A stretch of 64,000 nt of DNA from Agapanthus africanus (GCA_030015575.1 JASDDO010000016.1:110627241-110691240), one strand, 5' to 3'; shown: positions 11,340-24,201, numbered from the stretch's first letter. Notes: a model not told the origin generated them from the sequence alone. Made by a program: numbers and translations.

Positions 11340-12444
11340 CTAAGGCCAGTTATTGGCGTATCTCATACCCAACATCTCAAAAAGTCTCTCATGTTGCGGC
11401 AGTGGAAGGGCTTTGGTGAGTGGATCCGCTGTGTTATCCTTTGTATCTACTCTCCGAATCTCGATCTCCTGGCGATCTACTATCTCCCGGATCAAATGAT
11501 ATCGCCTCAGGATGTGTCTGGATTTCTGATGAGACCTTGGTTCTTTGGCTAACGCCATAGCTCCATTATTATCACAATACAATTGTATTGGATCAACAAT
11601 GGTTGGAACTACTCCTAGTTCCGCGATGAACTTCCTCATCCAGACGGCTTCCTTGGCAGCATCATTTGCAACAATATACTCAGCTTCCATCGTAGAGTCT
11701 GCAATGTTATCCTGTTTGGAACTCTTCCAACTAACCGCCCCTCCATTGAGGGTAAATACAAACCCCGAGATAGATTTGTTGTCATCCTTATCACTTTGGA
11801 AGCTGGAATCGGTAAAGGCCTCCATCTGGAGATCCCCATTACCATACACCAAGAACAATTCTTTAGTCCTTCGTAAGTATTTAAGAATGTTCTTCACTGC
11901 TATCCAATGTTTCTCCCCTGGGTTGGATCGATACCTGCTTACTACAGCTAGTGCATAAGCTACATCAGGGAGAGTACATAACATCGCATACATTATAGAT
12001 CCTACGGCTGAAGCGTAGGGTATAACGCTCATGCGAGCTCTCTCTTCATCAGTCTACGGACAGAAGTCCTTGGAGAGAGTGATTCCAAGACAAGCAGGCA
12101 AGGTACCAAGCTTGGAATCTTCCATACTAAACCTTTTTAGGATGGTATCAATGTACTTTGATTAGGACAATCCCAATAACCTCTTGGATCTATCTATATA
12201 GATCCTTATGCCCAAAATGCACAAGGCATCACCCAGGTCCTTCATGGAGAACCTTTGTGATAGGAATAGTTTGACCGATTGTAGCATAGGAATATCATTT
12301 CCTATTAAGAGAATGTCATCTACGTACAATACGAGGAAGGTGACAGAACGCCCTACAATCTTCTTATAAATGCATGGTTCATCTATATTTTTGATAAAAT
12401 CAAACTCTTTGATTGTATCATGAAAGCATATGTTCCAGCTCCGT
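11340..12444 (-). pseudogene. E1 copia pol, RT C-terminal half and RNase H, disabled
   Basis: In element sense the piece starts in reverse transcriptase (VLYVDDILLIG near 12325) and runs through the tether into RNase H. The last 230 codons (12032-11340) are open and contain the copia RNase H landmarks: [37 protein letters not shown] and ADPLTKALPLP, ending in RYANNWP and a stop next to the polypurine tract. The upstream RT part has at least two in-frame stops (TAA near 12160, TAG at 12054-12056). At 12444 the gene is broken by G1 and resumes at 33129. Product would be the polymerase part of a copia polyprotein; not functional here. Confidence 0.85.
12440..12444. repeat. Target-site duplication TCCGT of G1 (left)
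   Basis: TCCGT precedes the LTR start at 12445 and recurs at 33124-33128 just after the other LTR. Removing 12445-33128 rejoins the E1 reverse transcriptase reading region. Confidence 0.95.
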
Positions 12445-13950
12445 TGTCACGACCCGAATATTTTGACTCGTGACCGGCACTTAACCACGCAACATCTACA
12501 GGCGTAACACGACTAAGTAAGCCAAACCCAGAAATCAAAACCATTAAAAAGTAGTGAGTGTTGAAAACATTCAATTAAACATTTAGAAAATCTTAAATAG
12601 TTCAATAAAGTTCTTTTTAAAGTTAAGTTATCCTTATAATAATTTTGGCAGCATTTCCTTTGTAGAAGTGACCCCGAAAATCGGGTATAAAACAGGATAT
12701 AAGTGAAATGATATATAATGAAATAAAGCATTCCCAAACGGGAGCAATCACGCCCAACGGCAGAAAACAACAACACAAAAGTAATATACGATGCCGTAGC
12801 GAAGAATGAGCAATAAGTAAACATCACGGCATAATAAACTGCATAAATATAAACAGTCGGCTCCCACGAGCTCGACACCAGAATACAAAAATATACATCA
12901 TCGTCCTCACACTGTCTCTAAGTCCAGTACATATATGGTAGATGGAGAATACTAGATACAAAAGTCTGTACAATAGAAGTAACCAGATACCACAACCCAC
13001 CTAAAAGCAAAATAGTCCCCGCACCAACTGTAGTGGTATCTGTAGCCAAAAGATGCAAAAAGAGCAGCCTGCCGCGACTACTCCGAGGGGCAACCTGCAA
13101 ACACTATGGCACAACGGGGGTGAGTTGCCAACTCGTGAATAGAAATAACATAAAAATGTAATCGCGAGCATGCACGTACTGCGCAACTCTATCATATGCT
13201 AGCAGATAATATCAATGCGTGATAAGCAGTATGTGCAATAATCATGCAAGTGCTCTATCAGGTAATATAACTACAGGATGAGATACAATAATGAAAGCTG
13301 AGCATGGGAAATATAATATCAACACGGAATGTCAACGTGGAATATATATAATCGGTGTCCATCAATGCACCCAGATCTCCAAATAGCTCAGGCGCCGGCA
13401 CTCTCATCGGCCCTCTAATCCTGTAAATCTCTGAGAATCACGAGTGCCCAACATCGGCACCCAAATATCATAAGTACTCGTGTCCAGCATCGACATGCAA
13501 ATCCTCATCCATCGGGCATCCGTCAGTCAGGATCAGCCCACGGGCTCCGTCTGCGGTATCGGCCCTCGGCCCCGGCAGTATTGATCATCCCGCATCCATC
13601 TATCAACTCTGGTCAGTATCCTCCGGATAACTGCCAGGTCCAACCAATCACCGGTAGGTAGTAGTCCCTCTGCCAGGCTCACCGTCTAATAGACAGCGAA
13701 ACCGTTCTCGCCCCGGGGTACCATACCGGGTCCACCATGTTCCCGTAATCGGCCTTATCCAACTCCTCGATTCGGGTTCACATATATCACTCTAGCTCCG
13801 AGAAAACACATGGTGGACGCACCGAAATATCATATCAAGGGAAACCGGGTTTTTAAATAATTAACTATTCTCTTTTGAAATATTCACGGTTTCCCAAATC
13901 CAGAATTAACATGGAAACAACATATCTCAATGCGTGATCTAAGCAAATAT

Positions 13951-14207
13951 GAAGATCTCAAGGTATGGGTGCACTGGTATGAATATACAATGTGCATGTG
14001 CGCAAGTGTGAAGATATCAATGTATGTGTGCACTGGTATGAATATACAATGTGCATGTGCGCAAGTATGAAGATATCAATGTATGTGTGCACTGGTATGA
14101 ATATACAATGTGCATGTGCGCAAGTATGAAGATATCAATGTATGTGTGCACTGGTATGAATATACAATGTGCAAGTGCGCAAGTGTGAAGATATCAATGT
14201 ATGTGTG
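13951..14207. repeat. Minisatellite, 59-bp unit, about 4.4 copies
   Basis: Unit starts GAAGATATCAATGTATGTGT and includes TGGTATGAATATACAATGTGC. Copies differ at a few positions. The same block with the same copy number is in the other LTR at 30642-30897. Confidence 0.9.
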
Positions 14208-14676
14208 CAAGTCAAAGCAATGTGATATATGTATTAAGTATAAATATCATGTAATCCGAATCAATGTGCAAGTCAAAGCAATGTGATATATGTATCAAGT
14301 ATGAATATCAGGTAATCCGAAACAAATATTCAAGTCAAAGCAATGTGATATATGTATCAAGTATGAATATCATGTAATTTGAATCAATGTGCAAGTCAAA
14401 GCAATGTGATCTATGTATCAAGTATGAATATGAGGTAATCCGAATCAATGTGCAAGTCAAAGCAATGTGATATATGTATCAAGTATGAATATCAGGTAAT
14501 CCGAATCAATATGCAAGTCGAGCAATGTGATATATGTATCAAGCATGAATATCAGGTAATCCGAATCAATGTGCAAGTCAAAGCAATGTGATATATGTAT
14601 CAAGCATGAATATCAGGTAGAATCAATGTGCAAGTCAAAGCAATGTGATATATGTATCAAGTATGAATATCATGTT
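14208..14676. repeat. Minisatellite, about 61-bp unit, 8 copies
   Basis: Unit starts CAAGTCAAAGCAATGTGATA and contains TATGTATCAAGTATGAATATCAGG. Eight units, several with one- to five-base changes in length. The other LTR has eight units at 30898-31369. Confidence 0.9.
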
Positions 14677-15390
14677 TAGTCACATAAAAGATGAGCTACA
14701 GCATAATGATCATGGAAATTCTACAGTGTGAGTGTCATGGCAATTACTAACGGTGTGTGTGTAACATGCAGGATAGTGCTCGTGCAACATGAACCGTTAG
14801 TAATGGTGCGGTGTTCTATCAATTCTAGTTTATATACCTATAGCAGGGAATGTGGTATGCACAAAATAGTAGCCATGAACAGTCAATGTAGGTAAGTGTA
14901 ATATGCTGCTACAAGGTCCTATCAGCCCTGACGCATAACGCCATGCGGGTGATTTCCCCGTAGATGTTAAATCTACTCACCGTAGTCTTTTGCTAGGTAT
15001 AACCGACGACTTGCTTCCCCTTCTTCACGGCGTCCGTCGCACTTGCCTGCGAACCTAGAATTCCACAGAATATCACACATAAGCTCGAAACCATACAAAC
15101 ACGACATTTAAAGTCAACTAGAAACCCGTGCCGCAAACCAAGCGTGCGTGTGCGCGATACGCTATAACGTGTGATTACGCGCCTGAAGTCACTCCGTCGC
15201 GTCGCGATACGCAGAAACCCAAAACCCATACACACGTATCACGCGTGTTGCGAAAGAGTAAAATATACAGGAAATAGGGTATTCCACTCCAGATTTTGAT
15301 ACAGAACAGATTTTACAAAAATATATATACCAAAATATTCCACATAGATGCAGACTCCAGTGGCCCAAACCCCAACCCCATATCACCTAT

Positions 15391-15411
15391 CTGGCCGCAA
15401 TTTGCGGCCAG
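15391..15411. other. Palindrome in G1 LTR
   Basis: CTGGCCGCAA and TTGCGGCCAG surround one central base, a 10-bp inverted repeat. In the other LTR (near 32081-32101) it has lost symmetry by substitution. Confidence 0.6.
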
Positions 15412-16285
15412 AATGTATTTTCTGGCGGCCTGGGTAAGGAGGTGGGTCCCCCGGTTTTGTGTGTGCACTCCAAACCCCTGCTTATGCTACAGTAAATCCA
15501 AAATCGTTCTGAAATAACCCGGGCACAAGCAGAACTAACAGAACCCAATTTCTAGTTAAAATCACATTTTCACACTAAAAAGGTACCTTATGGTATTTTT
15601 GTGCAAACCTGAAGCAAAACCTGGTTTAAATAGCTCTAAAAACACTTAAAAGAGTTAACTAAACTATGAGAACACCAATCTAACATATGCTTCACAATTA
15701 TCCTTCAATGTCACTAATAATGCACAAAAAACATGATTTTTAGTTAAGATACTATAAGATATGGAGGAAGAGTGTTAACTATGAGCTAATACCTCCTAAA
15801 GACCTTATGAAATACCAAGAGTTCCAGCTCCCTCCTCAAGTATGCAGAATTGCTCCCAAACACCTCAAAAAGCCCCTTTTCCCCATGGTTTTATGAAGGA
15901 AAGTGTTATTTTTGTATAGGGTTTTGTTTGGCCTCAAGGGGAAATGAAAAGGAGAAGAGGAGATGAACAAAATGGGGTTTCTGCTGCTGGAATTTCTGCT
16001 GGGTTTCAGAAATGAGAGAAGAGAGAAGGGAAAAAAATGGGACAAAAGTCATGGGTTCTCACCTAACACCATGCTTCATATTTTAATTGAAATTTTGAAT
16101 TTTAAAAAGGGTTTTTGACTTAGAAAAAGGGTGGGGATAACAATGAACCATGCAACAAAGAATGGTTAACATGCTAACACTTAAAAACCTAAGTCATAAA
16201 AAGCTAAGTGTGCAAGTGTACACTACTTAATAGAAATTTTCCCAATTAGGGTAATACGACAAAAAATAATTAATAACCCTAGAAT

Positions 16286-16317
<32 letters not shown>

Positions 16318-16438
16318 AACACTTCACAACACAAATTATCACTAGCCAAGAAGGAAAAAGATAAGATATCCGTTTTTGAAAAACACGCACACTTGCTAAA
16401 TAACGTGAAAACATCCTAACGAATTTCAAGGCGTTACA

Positions 16439-16460
16439 ATCTACCCCCCTTAAGGAAATT
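16439..16460 (-). other. Polypurine tract of G1
   Basis: Minus strand reads AAGGGGGGTAGAT directly before the LTR start (TGTAACGCC). G2 has TTAAGGGGGAAGAT in the same place. Confidence 0.85.
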
Positions 16461-19400
16461 CGGTCCCCGAATTAAAAATCTCACTATACGTACCTTCAAA
16501 AAGGTGAGGATACCTCTTCCTCATCTCGCTCTTGGTCTCCCAAGTGACCTCCTCTTTGTTCGGACCACGCCAAAGTACCTTGGCGGACAGTATCTCTTTC
16601 GACCTCAATTTCTTCACTTGGCGATCCAAGATCATCACCGGCTGCTCTGCATAGGAAAGGTCGCGCTCAAGCTGGATCGTCGGGTGCTGAATCGCATGCG
16701 AAGGATCATGAAGATATCTGCGGAGCATCGAAACGTGAAATACGGGGTGCACATCTGGAAAACTGGGCGGAAGGGCTAACCGATATGCAACTGGACCAAC
16801 ACGCTCGAGGATCTCGAAGGGGCCCACATATCTGGGACTAAGCTTTCCCTTCTTCCCAAATCTCATCACACCTTTCATTGGGGAGACCCTTAAGAAAACA
16901 TGATCACCAACAGAAAACTCAAGTCTGCGCTGATGACGGTCCGCATAAGATCTATGCCTACTCTGGGCTGCTCTCATCCTATCGCGAATCAACTGGATCT
17001 TCACGGTCGTCTCCTCCACAATCTGTGGCCCTAAGAGACTGCTCTCACTGAGCTCCGTCCAACAGGCGGGCGATCTGCATCTCCTCCCATAAAGAGCCTC
17101 AAACGGTGCCATCTGAATGGTCTCCTGGTGGCTGTTGTTGTAGGAGAACTCTACTAAGGGTAAATGATGGTCCTAGCTACCTCCAAAGTCTAAGACGCAT
17201 GCTCTGAGCATGTCCTCGAGAGTCTGAATAGTCCGCTCTGACTGTCCGTCGGTCTACGGATGAAATATTGTGCTGAAACTCAAGCGAGTGCCCAAAGCCT
17301 CCTGGAGCCTCTGCCATAGTCTGCTGGTAAACTGGGTGCCTCTGTCGGATACAATACATGTCGGAACTCCGTGCAGTCGTACAATCTCGTCAATGTATAT
17401 CTGGGCATACTGAGAAAATCCGAAAGTCGTCTTCACCGGTAGGAAGTGAGCCGCTTTCGTCAAACGATCCACGATCACCCAGATAGAGTCATACCCTCGA
17501 CTAGTCCTGGGTAGACCCACGATGAAGTCCATAGAAATCTGCTCCCATTTCCACTCCGGAATGGGTAACGGCTGTAGCTCTCCCGCGGGCCTTTGGTGGC
17601 CAGCCTTGACTTGCTGACAAGTCAGGCATCTCGACACAAAATCTGCGATGTCTCTCTTCACTCTGTCCCACCAGTAAACACCTCTCATGTCATGGTACAT
17701 CTTGGTGGAACCGGGATGGACACTGTATACCGTTCGATGTGCCTCCTCAAGAATCTCGCGCCGCAATCCCTCAGCATCTGGTACGCACAGTCTAGCCCCA
17801 AATCGTAGTATCCTCTGATCATCGATCATGAACTCGGGAAATCTGCCATGTCCAATCTGTGTCCTAATCTTTGAACATCGGTCATCACTGTGTTGTGCCT
17901 CATGTATACGGTCGAGCAACTGTGGGCGTGCATGAACATGCGCAATCTGTCCTCCGATCGGCGTAAACTCGAACTGTACCCGGCTGTCGCATAAAATCTG
18001 CCAATCTTCCGACGACTGCCTCTGCACTGCGCTCAAACAAGATAGACTACCCCCGGGCCTCCTGCTCAAAGCATCCGCCACCACATTAGCCTTGCCCGGG
18101 TGGTACAAGATCTCGCAATCGTAATCCTTCACTAACTCCATCCATCGGTGCTGTCTAAAGTTCAGGTCTCGCTGCGGAAATATATACTTTAAGCTCTTGT
18201 GATCAGTGAATATCTGGCACGACTCACCGTATAGGTAATGTCACCAGATCTTAAGTGCAAAGACCACTGCAGCCATCTCCAAATCGTGAGTGGGGTAATT
18301 CTGTTCATGTTTCTTCAATTGCCGCGAAGCATACGCGATCACCCTATCATGCTGCATCAATACGCACCCTAGCCCCACTCGTGAAGCATCACAGTAGACC
18401 ACAAATCCGCCTGATCCTGAAGGCAATGATAATACCGGCGCCGTAGTCAGTAAAGCCCGTAACTGCTGAAAACTGTGCTCTCACTCCTCCGTCCAAACGA
18501 AAGGAACTCCCTTCCGGGTCAACCCGGTCAAAGGTGTAGCAATACGGGAGAAGTCCTGCACGAATCTCCTGTAGTAGCCGGCCGGCCCAAGAAAGCTGCG
18601 AATCTCCGTAACTGATGTGGGTCTGGGCCAGCTCTGAACAGCCTCAATCTTCCTCGGGTCTACACATATACCATCTCGTGTAATCATGTGCCCCAAGAAA
18701 TCTACGCTGTCCAGCCAGAAAGCACACTTGGAGAATTTGGCGAAAAGCTAATGCTCCCTCAAGGTCTGCAGTGTAATCCGCAGGTGCTGCTCGTGCTCCT
18801 CTCTACTCTGAGAATACACCAGAATATCGTCAATGAACACTATGATGAACAGATCAAGATACGGCTGGAAAATGCGGTTCATCAAGTCCATGAATGCTGC
18901 TGCCGCTTTGGTGAGTCCGAACGACATCACCAGAAACTCGTAATGGCCGTAGCGCGTGCGAAAAGCTGTCCTAAGAATGTCCTCCTGTCAAACCCACAGC
19001 TGATGGTAGCCTGATCGAAAATCGATCCTCGAAAAGTATCCTGCCCCCTGAAGCTGGTCGAACAAATCGTCGATGCGTGGCAAAGGATACCTGTTCCGCA
19101 CTATCACCCTGTTCAGCTGACGGTAGTCGATAAACAAACGCATACTGCCGTCCTTCTTCTTGACAAACAGGACTGGAGCACCCTAAGGAGAAACACTGGG
19201 TCGAATAAGTCCCTTGTCCAGCAAATCTTGCAACTGACCCTTCAATTCACTAAGTTCCGCCGGGGCCATCCGCTAAAGCGGTATGGAAATAGGCCCCGTG
19301 CCAGGAACCAAATCAATACAGAAAGAAATGTCGCGCTCGGGCGGTAGCCCAGGAAGCTCGTCAGGGAACATATCAGGGAACTCGCTAACAACCGGAATCT

Positions 19401-19923
19401 GATCCATCGGAACCTCTGTAGCTCTAGTATCGCAAACATAGGCGAGAAATCCCTGGCATCCCTTCCTCAAAATCTGTCCAGCGCGAACAGAAGAAATCAC
19501 ACTGTGAGGGGTGGCACCACGGTCTCCCAACACAACAAAAACCGACTCGCCGGGAAAACAAAATCTAATTGTCTTCTTGCGGAAGTCAACAGAAGCATAG
19601 CACGTGGCTAACCAATCCATGCCCAACAGAATGTTGAAGTCCAACATCTCAAGAAGGATCAAATCGACTGGCAACTCTCTCTCGCCAATACGGACAGTAC
19701 AGGATCGGAACTCGTGCCTAGCAACAAACGACTCTCCCACAGGGGTAGTCACCACAAGCGGCTGATCAAGCAAACCGGACTCTCTACCCAAACTCGGCAC
19801 AAAGTGCATGGATACGTACGAGTGCGTGGATCCGGGATCGAATAACACGTGCGCATCAACAGAACATACTGGAAGGATACCTGAGACCACCGCATTGGAC
19901 GCCTGCGCGTCCTGATGCGTCAA
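16450..19923 (-). pseudogene. G1 protease-RT-RNase H-integrase-chromodomain polyprotein, stop-ridden
   Basis: One reading frame runs from the protease (FDPGSTHSYVS near 19835) through RT ([10 protein letters not shown] near 18840), RNase H (CDASRVGLG near 18395; [10 protein letters not shown] near 18050), integrase (HHCC finger near 17690, MDFIVGLP near 17530, SDRGTQFT near 17335, GQSERTI near 17230) to a C-terminal chromodomain (VKVLWRGP...EVTWE near 16540). I count eight in-frame stops: 19273, 19183, 18988, 18748, 18481, 18241, 17254 and 17173 (lower coordinate of each codon). Compared with G2 these replace Tyr, Trp, Arg, Gln, Cys, Arg, Gln and Trp codons. I found no frameshift in this part. 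The RT active-site FIDD is intact. Dead by nonsense mutations. Confidence 0.92.
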
Positions 19924-20019
19924 AGAAAAAACTCGCGCCTGTCCTCCACCTGCGACTGATTGTCCCCTGCCGGCAGCTGGTCGTCCTCTGCCTCGATCAC
20001 CTCGTCCTCTATGAACAAA

Positions 20020-21171
20020 TCATCCGCATCCACGACCTCTCTGTGCATGGGTCTGACGCTGAGTAATAGTAGGTACAATAGGCAATGCCCTCTGGGGTGG
20101 TGAAGGTGGAAATGTGACATGCGGTGCTGCCGCCTCCCTCCGTGGTATCTCAGGACAATCTCGCATACGATGATAAGAACTCCCGCAATGGAAACATCCC
20201 GATGATGGTCGCTGACCCTCCTGGGGATAGGTGCTAAACAACCGGCCTCGCCTCGAATCTCTGCCACCTGCAAGGTGCCTGTCACGGCGCCGAAAAGTTC
20301 GTCTCTTCACTGATGTATCTGCATGATCCCTCTTCGGCCGTGGAACTGCCGAAGTCTCAGCATGGCGCTCCTCAACCAATAATGCTGCATCTACTGCTGC
20401 TGCGTATGTCTCGTAATGCTGCGCGCTGATCGCAAGGAACAGTGGTGTGAGCAAGCCTCGGACAAATCTCTTAACTCGCATCTCCTTGGTAGCCACTAAG
20501 TACGGAGCATAAACTGATAGCTCGGTGAACAGCACATCGTACTCTGCCACTGACATCTCCGGAGTCTGGCGTAAGGACTCAAACCTGCGTGCTCTAGCAT
20601 CTCTGACACTTAGGGGAAGAAGCGGGCAAGGAATAGCGCCTCGAACTCTGTCGAGGTCATAGGATGAAGACCTGCTGCTCTACCCTTCTCGACTGATTCG
20701 CACCATTTCTGCGCAAGACCTTCCAGGAGAAAGCTCGCGAACTCAACCCATCTCGCATCTGCGCATCTGAGGGAACGACATATCCGAACCATCCTATCAA
20801 TGAAAGACTGTGGGTCCTCGGCTGTATCGGTGCCTGTGAAGACCGGAGGCTTCAGCCTCATAAACTCTTGCAGTGATACTGTAATAACCTTTGTAGCTGC
20901 AGGGGCAACTGCCTGTACTGTGGGTACCACCGCGGTCTCTGTAACTGGTGGAACTATCTCTGGTCGCTGCGTTCGAAGTGTCTCTACTAAAGATCCCATC
21001 ATCTGGCGCATCTCCTGCATACTGGATCCCACCGTCTGGCGCATCTCCTGCACACCAGCCCCTAACATGGAAATCTGATCTGTCACGGCAGGAACAGCCT
21101 GCTCGGGCACAACCGGTGTACTATCCGGATCAGTCCTCGTCTCAGACGAGTCAACTCGAATCTCGGCCCTC
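20020..21171 (-). pseudogene. G1 gag, 3' part, frameshifted
   Basis: Open from the S1 border to 20610 with the gag core (FMRLKPPVFTGTD...), then a single-base loss relative to G2 (near 20612) shifts the frame; the following 178 codons (20556-20020) continue gag and contain the zinc knuckle CFHCGSSYHRMRDC (C-X2-C-X4-H-X4-C, near 20190-20150). A TGA at 20020 separates this from the protease, which is in the same frame. The N-terminal 13 codons lie beyond S1 at 28857-28894. Confidence 0.88.
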
Positions 21172-21176
21172 GCGGC
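21172..21176. repeat. Target-site duplication GCGGC of S1 (left)
   Basis: GCGGC before 21177 and again at 28857-28861. Removing S1 with one copy restores an uninterrupted gag frame across the joint (RAAARAEI). Confidence 0.93.
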
Positions 21177-22910
21177 TGATCGCACGCTTTTGGCGTGTCG
21201 GATGTTCAAAGAATTAAAGTATAACCGCGATCAGGACAGTGTCGCTATGCAGCTAGCCGGTTGAGCACAGGTCGGTCCACAGGAAGATGGTGGTATTTTA
21301 CCTTCTTGTCTTAGACGAGTCAATAAAGAATTTGTATGAGTTTGTTCGATTCTAACCTATGTGTATTATTTGCAAGTATAAAGTTGTTAAGAAAAGATAC
21401 GAGATTGTAAGCTAAGAAATCCGTACTCAAAACCTTTGAGCCGAGTCTTGACCAATTGAAGCTAGAGCAATCGGCAACAACGTGGATTAGGGGATTTAAG
21501 CGCGGTATTCGTGGAATCCGGCTTATTTACCCTTGTCCTTCCGTTCTTGTCTCTTGCTTTCGCCTCCGGCCAAACCGAACGCAACCGGTCGCGGTTAGGA
21601 ATCACCGTTACCTTGTCAGGGTAGGGTGCCTAACGGAGCGCTTGCGTAACATTTGGGCGGAGTTCAAATGGAAAATAACGGGAAAAGGAAATGAGGAAAG
21701 AAGTGTTAACTTACAATACCGTATTAATTCTTAACAACGAGGGTAATTACAACATTCACAAAATGAACAACAAAGAGCAAAAGAAAAGAACAAAGAAAAG
21801 AAAAGATTACAAGTAAGTAAGTGCATGAAATAAATTGCAAGTAATTAAAAACAAGGTAATAAAAAGCAAGTAATAAATAAGCAATAAAAAGAACAAGAAA
21901 GTAATTACAAGAACATAGAACTCAAGACAAGCATGTGATCAATAGCCAACCCTTAAACTTGCAAGCTCAATTAAGAGATTGCAAGATCAAGAGAAGGGTA
22001 GAGAACGCATGTGAAGTGAAGAACTAGTCCCGTGAGAAAATACGACCCTTGAGATCAATAACTAACCCTTAACCATTCAAGCTCAATGAAGAGGTTGAAT
22101 GATCAAGAGAAAGCAAGAATCTCAAGGGGATAAAGAAACAAAAGAGAATGATACAAAAAGCCCTCATCTTCATTGATCTCCCACTCAAAAAGCTCTAACT
22201 ACAATTTTCATGGAAAAAGAATGAAGAAGAAGAAGAAAAAAGACTAAATCCTAACAAAAAGAGGAACCAAAGAATGACCCTTGGCTTAGCTCGAGACTGG
22301 AGTATTTATAGGCTGGAGAATGGAAATCTAGGGCAACCAACAGAACCTATGGGAAGTTACAAAAAAGCCCCCAAAATACGACATGCTGAAGCCACAGTAC
22401 GGCCGCGTTTCCGTGGCCAATACCCCCTATTGGCCGCGGAAACGCGGCTCCCTTGGTGAGTTGGGCTCTGGGCTTTTGTGAGGTTTCCTGTTTTACTGTT
22501 CCCTTCAGTGTGGTATGGTTCTTTTCACAGAAACTCTTCACAATAATTCCCAGAATTTCAGCACAACAAAAAGGTGATGTGATGTGGATCTTTTGCCATG
22601 ATTTCCTCGAGCTCCGCGTAGATTTCTCGGATCTTGTGTTGACCTAGAGCTTTGTGCATGACATGACAATTGATTTGCCATTTTGTCCATTAAACTGGCA
22701 TGTGGTAACACACGGATAGAGAGCGGAGACCGTGTTTTATTAGTTGTTGGCAGTAATCCGGAATTTGTCGTACTTTTCCATGATATTCACTGTTTAGAGC
22801 TGAGAATCTGTATTCTGCAAATATGTAGCAAACACTGATCAAAAGCACCTACCTATAAACACACGAGCGTAAGAATGGGCGGTATGAAATGCAGTATTTT
22901 GGTATGAACA
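21177..22910 (-). repeat. S1 3' LTR
   Basis: TGATCGCACG...TATGAACA. Near identical to 27124-28856. Contains an imperfect 21-bp hairpin at 22402-22448 and A-rich tracts near 21750-21920. The 92-aa open frame at 21456-21734 is antisense to the element and has no recognisable feature. Confidence 0.95.
22402..22448. other. 21-bp stem hairpin in S1 3' LTR
   Basis: Arms 22402-22422 and 22428-22448 with a CCCCC loop pair over 21 positions with one G/T-type mismatch. The copy in the 5' LTR (28349-28369 and 28375-28395) is a perfect 21-bp stem, with one base pair changed on both sides. Confidence 0.75.
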
Positions 22911-22926
22911 AATACCCCCAAACTTA
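22911..22926 (-). other. Polypurine tract of S1
   Basis: Minus strand reads AAGTTTGGGGGTATT directly before the LTR start TGTTCATACC. Two more copies of the TTAAGTTTGGGGG motif lie inside the element at about 24167-24183 and 24297-24310. Confidence 0.8.
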
Positions 22927-24201
22927 ACTTTTGCTCGTCCCGAGCAAAACCAATTATTCATAAAAATATAATGATAACCGCACTTTCGCAAGGAACGCGA
23001 TTGCACTGAGCGCGTGCAACAAGCCGTTAAACCTCTAGGTGTCCCTAGTAGGAGGAGTGTTGTCTCCTGAGGGTTTTCAGCGGATACTACCCACAAAATC
23101 CCGTTAAGCTAGAGTCATAAGTTAACGTCGATTCTACTCCTACAGTTTAGTCATTACGTTAGAAACTCTATTATCCTAGGTTAGAAATATCCAACCCTTA
23201 TTCTTCACACATCTTATCTATTTAACCTTAGTTTGTATACGCTCCAAAAAAGTTTTAAAAGATGTTGGTTCTCCTGAGTTTTCCTTCTAAAGCACGGCTT
23301 CAAATCATGGATTTTTATCAACTTTACAGAAAACACAAGTCTTATTCTTCATCTCTATCTTTTATCCAAACATCGATTATATACCCCTACGTGTGTGTAT
23401 ATTTGCACCCCTACACTTAAGAATTCAATTCAAGCTATAGTACCCTTGCCCTAATACCTAATACTACTTCTTTTCATTAAGGATGGACGGATTTGCTCAC
23501 ACACCTTTCATGTGACTATTAATGCTTCTTGAGGCACTAACGACCGATTACTGAATGTGTGAACTTAAAGCGTAAATAGCAGTTTCCAGGTCTTGACTTT
23601 ATTCTATTTTTTATTTTTCTTTTTCTTTTTCAAGACCGGATATATTTTTCACATGCTCTTTTGGTGTTTAGCTTTAAATACCGTTTTTTCTTTCATACTA
23701 GACTTTCAGGCAAGAGTATTTTTAGGTATCCTCTACTATCCCAAGTTTCAAGGTGCGTGTATGTGCAGTTTGTAGGGTATATACTTTCTAAATTTGAACT
23801 CAAGAAAAGGAACTATTTTTCAGACTTATCTTCCGGTAAAGCTTCAATACTTTCCCTTTATCTTGACTTAACTCAAGAACTGAACTCAAGATTACCTAGT
23901 TCTCAAAAAAACTGTAAGGACGTATACTTACCAAGTTTAAACAGAAAGAGGGTTATTTTTAGGGTTTTCAATTCCTAAGCCTAGAATTTAGTTATTTCTA
24001 TCATATCAACTAAACTTTCGGAATAAAGATCTAAGTTACCCTATTAGCTAACTTGACGACAAAGTTTTTATATTTTTTGGAAATTTTTTGATTTTTGTGG
24101 GTTTTTAATAAGGTATGAAAATGCAAAATATACAAATGAATGCGAAGGAAGAAAGCTTACCGAGCACACCCCCAAACTTAAACTTAACAGTGCCCTCACT
24201 G
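22927..24201. other. S1 internal region downstream of the ORF, no gene seen
   Basis: About 1.3 kb, AT-rich, between the ORF stop and the polypurine tract. Short open frames (for example 23661-23978) are antisense and unremarkable. A PPT-like motif lies at its ORF-proximal edge (about 24167-24183). I see no domain or RNA gene. Confidence 0.6.

Larger units (their letters stand above)
12445..16438 (-). repeat. G1 3' LTR
   Basis: TGTCACGACC...GCGTTACA, 3994 bp, matching 29130-33123. It carries two minisatellite blocks (13951-14207 and 14208-14676), a palindrome at 15391-15411 and AT dinucleotide runs near 16285-16317. There is no supported gene; short open frames are translations of repeats or unrelated to pol. 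Confidence 0.95.

Noticed and set aside
11545-11958. 137-aa plus-strand ORF
   Set aside because: Antisense shadow of the E1 RNase H domain.
13951-14676. CRISPR-like array
   Set aside because: Direct tandem repeats without unique spacers, inside a plant retrotransposon LTR and duplicated in its partner LTR.
18688-19014. 108-aa plus-strand ORF
   Set aside because: Antisense to the G1 reverse transcriptase; no own motif.
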